Position numbers and translations under genes: made by a program. From a virus, in IMG/VR virus record IMGVR_UViG_3300032291_003737, positions 1-35,369 of that record: a stretch of DNA of 35,369 nt. The stretch is one strand, 5' to 3'. Positions within the stretch are counted from its first letter, which is position 1; the number at the start of each line of letters is the position of its first letter. Shown here in pieces: positions 6,455 to 11,900 of this stretch. Below the pieces are notes generated by a model. The model did no database searches, had not been told where the DNA came from, and saw only the letters and a program-made list of their open reading frames with translations.

Positions 6455-6483
6455 ATTATAGCAGGTATATTACTATATGTCTG
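6455..6483 (-). promoter_or_regulatory. Sigma70-type promoter for the 80-aa gene
   Basis: On the minus strand the -10 is a perfect TATAAT (6460-6455) and the -35 is CAGACA (6483-6478), four of six matching TTGACA, separated by 17 nt. The expected start is near 6448, giving a leader of about 30 nt that begins with the two pairing elements. This is the best host-type promoter I see in the window. Confidence 0.75.
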
Positions 6484-6509
6484 TGACTTTTTCGCAACAG
6501 ATTATCGTT

Positions 6510-7145
6510 TTACTCATACATGACCGTGGTAGTGTCACCTAGGCTCCATTTGGGATTGGTTTCTACCACATATTTACGAGTAGCTACTCGAAAGTCTGGG
6601 AACACCAGTTCTTTGGGATTTGACGCTGCATCAAAGAATCTACAACGGTTGTTGGGCTGTGCTGCATACTGTCCATTGGCCAACTGTATAAAGTTAAAGC
6701 TCTTGTGATCCTTGGGCCATTCACTGTAGGTGGTATCAATCATGTTCATGTCAGGTGCAGCATTGTCCACTGTGAACATGTAGTCGCCCTGATGTAGCTG
6801 CCGGTCTTTGGCATAGAACTCACAGCTGAGATTGCGTAGGAATGCTTTTTGCAACACTGCAATGTCATAGCTGAAGCAGTCCCAGATTTGCAGTGTGTCC
6901 AGTTCCAAAAACTTGTCTGGCTTTAGATCATGGTTTCTACTCACATAAGCACTCAAAGGCAGTTTGTCATACAGTGCAGCATATCTGGGCAAGTAGGCTT
7001 CTATTCTAAATGCTTGGCTGCGTAGGCTTTTGATGCTGACCCATATACAGGGTTCATACTCTCCATGGCCAGATTCAAAGTCATAGAGAAATTCTCTACG
7101 CACAAAACAGTGTATGGGTGGTAGGTTGGCTACTAAAAAACTCAT
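6510..7145 (-). CDS. Conserved phage hypothetical protein (211 aa)
   Basis: A 211-aa soluble protein, MSFLVANLPPIHCFVRREFL..., rich in aromatic and charged residues and without signal peptide, membrane segment or repeats. A good AAAGGA ribosome site precedes the ATG at 7145. Upstream lie a 16-bp perfect palindrome and an ATAAATA promoter-like motif 38 nt from the ATG. The composition suggests an alpha/beta globular fold. I have a sense of similar proteins in aquatic phage genomes but cannot name a family or a reaction. It is separated from the moron-like gene downstream by that gene's own promoter. Confidence 0.85.
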   Translation of the reverse strand: MSFLVANLPPIHCFVRREFLYDFESGHGEYEPCIWVSIKSLRSQAFRIEAYLPRYAALYDKLPLSAYVSRNHDLKPDKFLELDTLQIWDCFSYDIAVLQKAFLRNLSCEFYAKDRQLHQGDYMFTVDNAAPDMNMIDTTYSEWPKDHKSFNFIQLANGQYAAQPNNRCRFFDAASNPKELVFPDFRVATRKYVVETNPKWSLGDTTTVMYE

Positions 7146-7162
7146 TTCAATTCCTTTCGTAT

Positions 7163-7178
7163 TCAGTTAATTAACTGA
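7163..7178. promoter_or_regulatory. Perfect 16-bp palindrome, operator-like
   Basis: TCAGTTAATTAACTGA is a perfect palindrome between the ATAAATA motif (7184-7190) and the ribosome site of the 211-aa gene. Its place in the leader, with no T-run after it, suits a dimeric repressor site better than a terminator. The neighbouring upstream gene (7197-7553) has a helix-turn-helix-like C-terminus and is a natural candidate to bind it. Confidence 0.5.
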
Positions 7179-7183
7179 TACTA

Positions 7184-7190
7184 TATTTAT
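7184..7190 (-). promoter_or_regulatory. Late-promoter-like motif ATAAATA
   Basis: ATAAATA on the minus strand, 38 nt upstream of the ATG at 7145 and immediately before the 16-bp palindrome. It is a variant of the ACTAAATA motif used elsewhere in the genome. Confidence 0.45.
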
Positions 7191-7196
7191 TCACAT

Positions 7197-7553
7197 TTAT
7201 TCCGTGTGGGTGTTCTGCTGGATGCCGCTGCCATCGCCATACATGCGTCTTAGATAGCTTCTGATTCCGTAGGCTTGAGCTCTGGTTACTCCATATCGTT
7301 CTGCCATGGCATCCACGGATTGATTGGCTGCCCACCGTGCATCCTCTTGAGTGTATTTGGCTGTTTTCAATCTGCCTGAGTAGACCTGTCGTGGGTGACC
7401 GTTGCCCTGATTCTTTTTGGCAAGATTGTAGGTTCGTCTACTGGTTTCATACTTTTGTATGGCCTCAGTCAACAACTGTTGACGGGGATAAGTTCTACCA
7501 TCCGGCAGTGTCACTTCTACGGGATGGTCTTGGTCTGGTTGAGTTGATTTCAT
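7197..7553 (-). CDS. Putative DNA-binding protein with HTH-like C-terminus (118 aa)
   Basis: The C-terminal third (SVDAMAERYGVTRAQAYGIR) has the helix-turn-helix pattern of a recognition unit in which a 'ryGvtraqaygIr' helix follows a turn. The N-terminal part is basic. I chose the ATG at 7553 because TTAAATA ends 4 nt before it, the same arrangement as at two other genes; no ribosome site is visible. ATGs at 7595 and 7607 are possible earlier starts. The gene sits just upstream of a perfect palindrome (7163-7178), which it could bind, and diverges from the short plus-strand genes at 7668. A transcription regulator is the favoured reading. Confidence 0.65.
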   Translation of the reverse strand: MKSTQPDQDHPVEVTLPDGRTYPRQQLLTEAIQKYETSRRTYNLAKKNQGNGHPRQVYSGRLKTAKYTQEDARWAANQSVDAMAERYGVTRAQAYGIRSYLRRMYGDGSGIQQNTHTE

Positions 7554-7557
7554 ACCG

Positions 7558-7564
7558 TATTTAA
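7558..7564 (-). promoter_or_regulatory. TTAAATA motif 4 nt before a start codon
   Basis: TTAAATA-N4-ATG on the minus strand in front of the HTH-like gene, matching the CTAAATA-N4-ATG arrangement at 18594 and 30821. Confidence 0.35.
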
Positions 7565-7649
7565 TGGTGTGGCTTTTTCGCCGCAGAATAACCATTTGTA
7601 TAGGCATAGTGTCATTTATTTGTTATACTAGAGATTAGAGGATCTTCTC

Positions 7650-7656
7650 TTAAATA
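7650..7656 (+). promoter_or_regulatory. TTAAATA motif of the plus-strand unit
   Basis: TTAAATA followed by AGGAT, ending 5 nt before the first ATG (7662) and 11 nt before the second (7668). A TATACT box also lies at 7624-7629 with a weak TAGGCA 17 nt upstream, so a host-type promoter is possible too. Confidence 0.4.
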
Positions 7657-7667
7657 AGGATATGCAC

Positions 7668-7721
7668 ATGTTATTACTTGCTTGTTTCATTGCTGGCTTT
7701 GTGGCCACCTACTACCGATGA
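7668..7721 (+). CDS. 17-residue hydrophobic peptide
   Basis: ATG at 7668 with an AAGGA ribosome site 7 nt upstream opens a peptide MLLLACFIAGFVATYYR, a single short membrane-type segment ending in Tyr-Tyr-Arg. Its TGA overlaps the ATG of the next plus-strand gene in ATGA, so it could be a real membrane micropeptide or a leader peptide driving translation of that gene. An in-frame ATG at 7662 would add two residues. Confidence 0.5.
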   Translation: MLLLACFIAGFVATYYR

Positions 7722-7936
7722 CTGACTCCTACATCTGCGGCATTAGAGTTCGTGTTGGCTATGATGCTGAGGCCGACAGCACTGTGATTGTGCCTCTGCG
7801 TCCCTTGACGGCGCCATTGAAAAACATGATTCGCAATTGGTTGACTCACACAGGCAATGTGTTGATGGATGATGAATTCACTGTGTGTGGTCGACTAACT
7901 CCTCAAACTCAACCATCAAGAAGAATTCGCAGTTGA
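7718..7936 (+). CDS. Hypothetical protein (72 aa), plus strand
   Basis: A 72-aa protein starting MTDSYICGIRVRVGYDAEAD, with alternating hydrophobic residues that suggest a small beta-containing fold (ICGIRVRV, STVIVPLRPL, FTVCGRLTP). The start at 7718 overlaps the stop of the 17-residue peptide (ATGA); no separate ribosome site is seen, so translation is probably coupled. Its last 21 bases overlap the 3' end of the convergent minus-strand gene ending at 7916. No family is recognised. Confidence 0.65.
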   Translation: MTDSYICGIRVRVGYDAEADSTVIVPLRPLTAPLKNMIRNWLTHTGNVLMDDEFTVCGRLTPQTQPSRRIRS

Positions 7937-8182
7937 GTAAACGGGGAAGATCTCTGTTCTACTGCGATTGGCTATGCGTTTGCCTCTGTTGGGCAATATC
8001 AAGCTGACCATCAAATAACTGGGGTGATCCGGTGGTATGTAATAGAAACGACCATCACCCACCAGTAGTGGGTCCAGTTCAAAGTTGGATCCCTCGGGCC
8101 AGATAATATCAATCAAATTAGGATGAAGGACAAAATCACGCTCCCTAACCATGATGTAGATGGGTTGTTCATCGTATCTCAT
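7916..8182 (-). CDS. Hypothetical protein (88 aa)
   Basis: An 88-aa protein (MRYDEQPIYIMVRERDFVLH...) with a central WPEGSNFELDPLLVGDGRFY stretch and a basic C-terminus. It begins 6 nt after the upstream 76-aa gene and converges with the plus-strand gene, overlapping it by 21 bases. No clear ribosome site is visible, so it may depend on translation of the upstream gene. No domain is recognised. Confidence 0.65.
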   Translation of the reverse strand: MRYDEQPIYIMVRERDFVLHPNLIDIIWPEGSNFELDPLLVGDGRFYYIPPDHPSYLMVSLILPNRGKRIANRSRTEIFPVYSTANSS

Positions 8183-8188
8183 TATTGA

Positions 8189-8419
8189 TTATTGATTATC
8201 TGTAGTTGTAGATCCAGGATCATCCGTAATAGATTGGCTTGATTCTCTGCCAAGTTTTGATTCATCGTGCTCAACTGTTGGACCAACTGATTCAATTGGT
8301 CGATCTGTGTTTGCAGTGGTTGTGCGTTTCTCATTTCTTTTTCCAAATATCATATCGTAGTTCTGTTCAAATTCTCGGCGGCTCACACTCGATGGCCTTG
8401 CACGACTGCCCTTGCCCAT
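8189..8419 (-). CDS. Small conserved phage protein of the MGKGS-type (76 aa)
   Basis: The N-terminus MGKGSRARPSSVSRREFEQN, continuing into YDMIFGK, matches a small family found in many unrelated tailed phages, in which a Gly/Lys/Arg/Pro start is followed by an F..N.D.IFG motif; its function is unknown. The C-terminal half is Ser/Thr/Asp-rich and probably disordered. An AGGA site precedes the ATG. It is sandwiched between genes with gaps of 2 and 6 nt in the operon read from 8769. Confidence 0.75.
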   Translation of the reverse strand: MGKGSRARPSSVSRREFEQNYDMIFGKRNEKRTTTANTDRPIESVGPTVEHDESKLGRESSQSITDDPGSTTTDNQ

Positions 8420-8421
8420 GT

Positions 8422-8769
8422 TTATGTCCTATCAAAAAATTCATTGAATGTGTTTTTAATTGGATGAAAGTATCTTCGTTCTTCGATAGCTTGATCCAAA
8501 ATTTTGACCAATCGATTGGCTGAATGACTCTTTAATTTACACCATTTGATTTGTTCCCGTAGCCAAGTCAGTGTGTTATTATCAGCACTGGTCATGATGA
8601 ATTCATTTGCGTCCATTTGATCTACCAACTTCTGCATGTAGGCCTGAAACCCATCGATGCTGCTTGGTGTCTTGAGTCGTTTCATTTTTTCGGTCACAAC
8701 TTCTATCATTACTTCTTCAAGTAAGGCTAATTCTTCTGCTTCAAAACTAAACTTTAATTTACTGGTCAT
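8422..8769 (-). CDS. Helical hypothetical protein (115 aa)
   Basis: A charged, alpha-helical protein (EELALLEEVMIEVVTEKMKR; KWCKLKSHSANRLVKILDQA) with probable coiled-coil segments. A GAGGAA ribosome site sits 8 nt before the ATG at 8769, and an ATAAATA promoter-like motif 22 nt upstream. It is the first gene of a three-gene minus-strand unit (8769-7916), directly downstream of the long non-coding region. No family is recognised. Confidence 0.75.
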   Translation of the reverse strand: MTSKLKFSFEAEELALLEEVMIEVVTEKMKRLKTPSSIDGFQAYMQKLVDQMDANEFIMTSADNNTLTWLREQIKWCKLKSHSANRLVKILDQAIEERRYFHPIKNTFNEFFDRT

Positions 8770-8791
8770 TACAATTCCTCAGTTGTATAGT

Positions 8792-8798
8792 TATTTAT
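8792..8798 (-). promoter_or_regulatory. Late-promoter-like motif GATAAATA
   Basis: ATAAATA (preceded by G) on the minus strand, 22 nt before the ATG at 8769. It would start the three-gene unit separately from any RNA made from the non-coding region upstream. Confidence 0.5.
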
Positions 8799-8859
8799 CA
8801 AGTATAACAAATAACCATCTTTTTTGCAATACTTTTGGCTATTCATATATACGAATCGA

Positions 8860-9590
8860 ATCGCGGTCTATTGAAGTGTATGCTTCGCAAACTCAGCACA
8901 CACGCACTTCGTAGAAACTTCGTTTCCACTCGAGCCATTTAGTAACAAACACAAAAACAAACAAGCAATTAGAACGAAGTGATTTAAGACTGTCCTTGAG
9001 CATAGAATCACGCTAATCAAAGCGCGAATTCTATCAAGGTTCTGTCCCCTCGCTGATTCCAAAAACACAACTTATACCACGCAAGTATAAGTCCGGTAGG
9101 TTTTGCTGTCTCCGTCTTAAGTGCCAATCATAACGCAAGCATTGGAAATTTGGAATTTATTTTGACCCAATGCTTTGTGGGATATCAATTTTCTTCATTG
9201 ATGTGTTGCCCCACTCACTTTTTATCCGATCGTTTTTAACCCAATCAGATCAACCATTACGAATAAGCAAACAATACACGAACATAGGTCGGTTGTTTTA
9301 GGCATCCTCACACAGAGGGTAGTGCTTATAAGATCTTGTAGTGCCAAGAAAGCTACCGTCACACATCAGAACGGATTCACTAACACTTAACTGGGCGTGT
9401 CATTCCACTGCACTAATATTCTCTGGTATCTTAATTTATAAAGCTCAATACCTGTTGACTTGCAATCCGATTAGAGAAATATCGGAATACACCGTGTTCG
9501 CCACCCACGGTGTAAGGTGTCTCAGCTTACAAAGATTTCAACAGGCCATACATTGCGTATGAGACTAATCTTTATTTGCTTGCGTATGTT
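8860..9590 (-). ncRNA. Candidate large structured non-coding RNA
   Basis: About 800 bp without a convincing gene on either strand, but dense in helices: 8994-9039 (nested stem with CCTTG/CAAGG, ATAGAAT/ATTCTAT and CGCT/AGCG); 9070-9092 (ACTTATAC/GTATAAGT, 7-nt loop); 9137-9175 (AAGCATTGG/CCAATGCTT); 9178-9214 (GTGGG/CCCAC enclosing ATCAAT/ATTGAT); 9466-9486 (TCCGAT/ATCGGA); 9488-9514 (TACACCGTG/CACGGTGTA); 8873-8910 and the competing 8905-8912 with 8974-8981. More mismatches become G-U pairs on the minus strand (in the stems at 8873-8910, 8994-9039 and 9137-9175) than on the plus strand (9183/9203, 9305/9319), and an ATAAATA motif lies at 9591-9597, so I favour minus-strand transcription. Ends are approximate. 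Giant phage RNAs such as GOLLD and ROOL are comparable in size, but no family match can be claimed. The alternative is a replication origin. Confidence 0.5.
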
Positions 9591-9597
9591 TATTTAT
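9591..9597 (-). promoter_or_regulatory. Late-promoter-like motif CATAAATA before the non-coding region
   Basis: ATAAATA (preceded by C) on the minus strand, just downstream of the terminator at 9616-9645 and upstream of the structured non-coding region. It could drive the candidate RNA. Confidence 0.45.
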
Positions 9598-9615
9598 GCC
9601 GTTAGATTATAGCCA

Positions 9616-9645
9616 AAAAAAAGCCCAGCGTGAACTGAGCTTTTT
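9616..9645 (-). terminator. Rho-independent terminator
   Basis: On the minus strand the stem AAAAAGC-T-CAG / CTG-G-GCTTTTT closes completely with one G-U pair around a TTCACG loop and ends in eight T. On the plus strand the same stem has a C-A mismatch and only five T. It therefore best terminates the leftward operon 10556-9701. A 7-bp outer pairing (TAGATTA 9603-9609 with TAATCTA 9645-9651) encloses it. Confidence 0.85.
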
Positions 9646-9700
9646 AATCTACCGAAGCAGAATTTTACAAGAATGCAAGAAATGACGCTTGCAAAATTAT

Positions 9701-9988
9701 TTATATCTTTTTGGGCCTAGGATTGAATCCGTTGACAATGATTTGCTGTGCTGGATTCAATTCCTCGTTGCGCCAATTTTTACGCATGTCCTGTGCTGCT
9801 GCTGCATGCTGGATATACTCTGGCGTGAATGCGCCCTGAGTGATGTGTCCTTGCAACACCAAATGCACAAACTTCATGATGTCATCTTCACTGAACTTGG
9901 TCTGCATCACTGTGATCAAGTTTTCCAAATGCAACATGCATTCTCTGATCTGTTCTTCGGTTGGTTTTGGTTCGACATTTTTACTCAT
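9701..9988 (-). CDS. Hypothetical protein (95 aa)
   Basis: A soluble, mostly helical 95-aa protein (MSKNVEPKPTEEQIRECMLH...; FSEDDIMKFVHLVLQGHITQ) with a basic end (FNPRPKKI). Its ATG overlaps the 3' end of the HNH-like gene by 8 bases, so it is translationally coupled. A strong terminator follows about 55 nt after the stop. A perfect TATAAATA (minus strand, 9705-9698) overlaps its stop codon. No domain is recognised. Confidence 0.75.
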   Translation of the reverse strand: MSKNVEPKPTEEQIRECMLHLENLITVMQTKFSEDDIMKFVHLVLQGHITQGAFTPEYIQHAAAAQDMRKNWRNEELNPAQQIIVNGFNPRPKKI

Positions 9989-10556
9989 TGGGTTCTTTCA
10001 GTTTGGGCAACCATTTGTATAGCTTGCCGGATTTAATTTCTTTGCAGACCGACTTGGCCTGCCGTAGGGTGATTTGGGCTCGGATGGCAAATTCTCTTTC
10101 ATCGATTCGGTCATGGTAGTAGTCAACAATGTTGTCTAATCCATGAGTGTATTCTTGCTTGCGTGGTCCCACAGCACGCCAACCAATTGGTTTGCCTGAA
10201 CTGGTTTGGCCATGGCTTTTTCGAATGGTGTGTATGTCTCTGGCTGATCCAAACTGTAGGTGTGCGGGGTTGACGCAGCTCATGTTTTGGCAAGTGCGAA
10301 TCACATCCGCGCCTGCGGGTATTGCACCACCTTGAATTTTCAGCATTAATCTATGCACAGTCTGCATGATGCGTTTGTCTGTGGCCAATCTATAGCCGCC
10401 AACCATTCCATAGCCTTGACTGTGCTTGGCACCTGTCCAAATCCAACAACCTTTGGGTCCGGCACTTTGATCAATTTTTGACCAAAGGTAAGTGCTGTTG
10501 TAACCCACATCTGCTGCCACATCCGGAAATGTTTCTGCACTGGTTTTTCTTTTCAT
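9981..10556 (-). CDS. HNH endonuclease-like protein with altered active site (191 aa)
   Basis: Residues about 37-110 follow the zinc-binding HNH pattern seen in phage HNH proteins: CWIWTG (37-42), a GYG...GGYR strand, HR (68-69), a Gly-Gly..IP turn, then C89-x4-C94-VNPAHL. In family members the first catalytic His lies two residues before that Cys (RHxC). Here Arg87 occupies the place, while Asn96 and His99 of NPAHL remain. The C-terminus (about 140-185) resembles a DNA-binding helical unit. It may therefore be a nicking enzyme with changed chemistry, an inactive DNA-binding protein, or an enzyme using another residue. A strong AGGAGA site precedes the ATG; the gene diverges from the GNAT-like gene. 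Confidence 0.75.
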   Translation of the reverse strand: MKRKTSAETFPDVAADVGYNSTYLWSKIDQSAGPKGCWIWTGAKHSQGYGMVGGYRLATDKRIMQTVHRLMLKIQGGAIPAGADVIRTCQNMSCVNPAHLQFGSARDIHTIRKSHGQTSSGKPIGWRAVGPRKQEYTHGLDNIVDYYHDRIDEREFAIRAQITLRQAKSVCKEIKSGKLYKWLPKLKEPNE

Positions 10557-10595
10557 ATTGTCTCCTATTAATATTTATATGTTTTTGTGCCTTTG

Positions 10596-10603
10596 TATAA
10601 ATA
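10596..10603 (+). promoter_or_regulatory. Late-promoter-like motif TATAAATA, plus strand
   Basis: A perfect TATAAATA, 20 nt upstream of the ATG at 10624, in the 67-bp divergent region between the HNH-like and GNAT-like genes. It matches the T4 late promoter core exactly and has the same spacing to the start codon as several minus-strand copies. Confidence 0.6.
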
Positions 10604-10623
10604 AGTATATTACAGGAAATGCA

Positions 10624-11145
10624 ATGAAGGCTTTGGATCGATTCTTACCCAGCACCAGGGACACTTGGACATGGCATCAGGCCCGCATCATGGATGTGCC
10701 CGACATAGTTCACATGGCCCAAACTCATTTTCAAATGGAGATTGAAAATGTGTTCACTCCCGACCCACACATCTATAGTAAAAATGTTGCACTGGCAGTG
10801 GTGGAACAGAGTTTCGATGCCAGTAAGTGCCAACTAATCGTGGCCAGAGATAACCAAACAAAACAACTGCGAGCCTACAGCTGGCTCGCCAGAGGACACT
10901 ATATGGTGTATGCAGCCGAAGAATCTGCCTCGGCCAGCTTTGCACATATGGACATGAGATTACCCCTACGCACTCGCATCACCTTGATGGCTCAAATTCT
11001 ACAACAGTGGCACCTTTGGTGTCAGGTATGGAGCATACCCATATTGATCTCATCTACTATCCGTGAAGATCAACAAGGGTTCATCAATCTACATCAGGCT
11101 GCTGGGTTTGCTGTTAGGGGTAGTATGGCTTGGGTTCGAGTATGA
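10624..11145 (+). CDS. GNAT-like acetyltransferase fold protein (173 aa)
   Basis: The protein begins MKALDRFLPSTRDTWTWHQA and shows features of the GNAT fold: an N-terminal helix pair (DVPDIVHMAQTHFQMEI), strands around QLIVARD and LRAYSWLARG, and a C-terminal ILISSTIREDQQGFINLHQA-AGF segment. That segment resembles the last strand-helix of N-acetyltransferases (cf. F..LH...GF). The canonical acetyl-CoA loop Q/R-x-x-G-x-G/A is not evident, so it may have lost catalysis or bind another partner. An AGGA site precedes the ATG at 10624, with TATAAATA 20 nt upstream. It heads a four-gene plus-strand unit with a GroES-like gene and is ATGA-coupled to the next gene. Target unknown. Confidence 0.65.
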   Translation: MKALDRFLPSTRDTWTWHQARIMDVPDIVHMAQTHFQMEIENVFTPDPHIYSKNVALAVVEQSFDASKCQLIVARDNQTKQLRAYSWLARGHYMVYAAEESASASFAHMDMRLPLRTRITLMAQILQQWHLWCQVWSIPILISSTIREDQQGFINLHQAAGFAVRGSMAWVRV

Positions 11146-11450
11146 GCGGCGCAGGTTTATTTGGTGGTGGCCAAATTGTCAATCCCACTTGCCCCAGTCA
11201 AGTGAATCCGTTGAGTCAGCAGGCCAATCCTTATTTCAACATGGCTGCACAACAGCACCAAAATTGGTTGGGGCAACAGGCCATGCACAATTATTATAAC
11301 CAGGCAGCCATGACCGCGGCCTGGCAACCATCCAAATGGATGTTCGATGGAGTCACCATGGACATCGACCAATTTGCTGATCAAGTGTTCGGAGCTGATA
11401 CTCCGGAAAAAACCATGTTCTTGTTAAAACACAAGAACAACAATAACTAA
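11142..11450 (+). CDS. Gln/Asn/Met-rich hypothetical protein (102 aa)
   Basis: A 102-aa protein beginning MSGAGLFGGGQIVNPTCPSQ, with a central Gln/Asn/Met/Tyr-rich low-complexity stretch and a C-terminal DGVTMDIDQFADQVFGADTP segment ending in a run of Asn. The start at 11142 overlaps the stop of the GNAT-like gene (ATGA). Its composition suggests a virion-associated or partly disordered protein. Position between the GNAT-like and GroES-like genes suggests expression with the folding helper. No family is recognised. Confidence 0.7.
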   Translation: MSGAGLFGGGQIVNPTCPSQVNPLSQQANPYFNMAAQQHQNWLGQQAMHNYYNQAAMTAAWQPSKWMFDGVTMDIDQFADQVFGADTPEKTMFLLKHKNNNN

Positions 11451-11463
11451 CGAAAGAAAAAAG

Positions 11464-11739
11464 ATGACAGATACGAACCTAAAAACCGTGAAATCACGCA
11501 TTATTTGCGTCAAAAAAGAGGCAAAAAAGACTACGGAAAGCGGTATTATTCTCTCCAGCAGCCAGACTAGCGACGAAGACCAATGGGCCACAATCATAGC
11601 AGTTGGACCCGATGTGACCAAGGATATCTCTGTGGGAGATCGTATTGTGCCTGTGTGGAGCACTGTGGGTGTGATTACCCAAGGTCAGGTGCAATACTTT
11701 GTGGTTGATGAGAGCAATGTTTTGTGTGTGTCAAAATGA
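11464..11739 (+). CDS. GroES-like co-chaperonin (91 aa)
   Basis: A 10-kDa chaperonin-type protein, the heptameric lid that closes the GroEL folding chamber. Recognisable elements in order: an N-terminal strand VKSRIICVKK; a mobile-loop region with SGIILSSSQ, corresponding to the GGIxLP contact with GroEL; WATIIAVGPDV corresponding to the VVAVGPG strand; SVGDRIVPVW corresponding to the vGDkVlf turn; and a final strand with VDESNVLCVSK corresponding to the ..DILAV end. Length (91 aa) is normal. Phage co-chaperonins such as T4 gp31 adapt host GroEL to fold the capsid protein; the same role here is inference. The next gene overlaps its stop (ATGA). Confidence 0.9.
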   Translation: MTDTNLKTVKSRIICVKKEAKKTTESGIILSSSQTSDEDQWATIIAVGPDVTKDISVGDRIVPVWSTVGVITQGQVQYFVVDESNVLCVSK

Positions 11740-11900
11740 TACCATTTCGATTACAAAACATTGAGGTAGTGGAAGTGGCTGATCCAGAAAAGATTGAGAT
11801 TTGGATGTTGAGCATCACTGGTGAACGCCTTGAAGGCGGCACCTTTGACAAGGATGCACTGATGAATACTATTGTGGATTTCTACAACGAAAACTATTAA
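11736..11900 (+). CDS. Small acidic hypothetical protein (54 aa)
   Basis: The frame starts MIPFRLQNIEVVEVADPEKI and ends IVDFYNENY, a small acidic protein with a beta-hairpin-like pattern (IEIWMLSITGERLEGGTFD). Its ATG overlaps the stop of the GroES-like gene (ATGA), and its TAA shares the bases TTAA with the stop of the convergent Dps-like gene. Coupling to the co-chaperonin and a clean open frame support it. Function unknown. Confidence 0.75.
   Translation: MIPFRLQNIEVVEVADPEKIEIWMLSITGERLEGGTFDKDALMNTIVDFYNENY

Noticed and set aside
8790-8826. A plus-strand stem GTTATTT/AAATAAC followed by six T as a terminator
   Set aside because: The stem is entirely A/T except its closing pair, and no plus-strand gene lies upstream; probably part of the AT-rich promoter zone.
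8824-8851. A plus-strand promoter (TTGCAA, 16-nt spacer, TATATA) for the non-coding region
   Set aside because: Only four of six matches in both boxes in very AT-rich DNA, and wobble-pair evidence favours the minus strand; kept only as an alternative.
8868-9068. A 66-codon minus-strand frame with a hydrophobic segment
   Set aside because: It lies inside the helix-rich non-coding region, has no ribosome site, and its hydrophobic part is produced by the T/G-rich strand opposite the A/C-rich loop at 8941-8969.
9341-9562. A 73-codon plus-strand frame
   Set aside because: No ribosome site, odd composition, and it overlaps several perfect helices; more likely non-coding.
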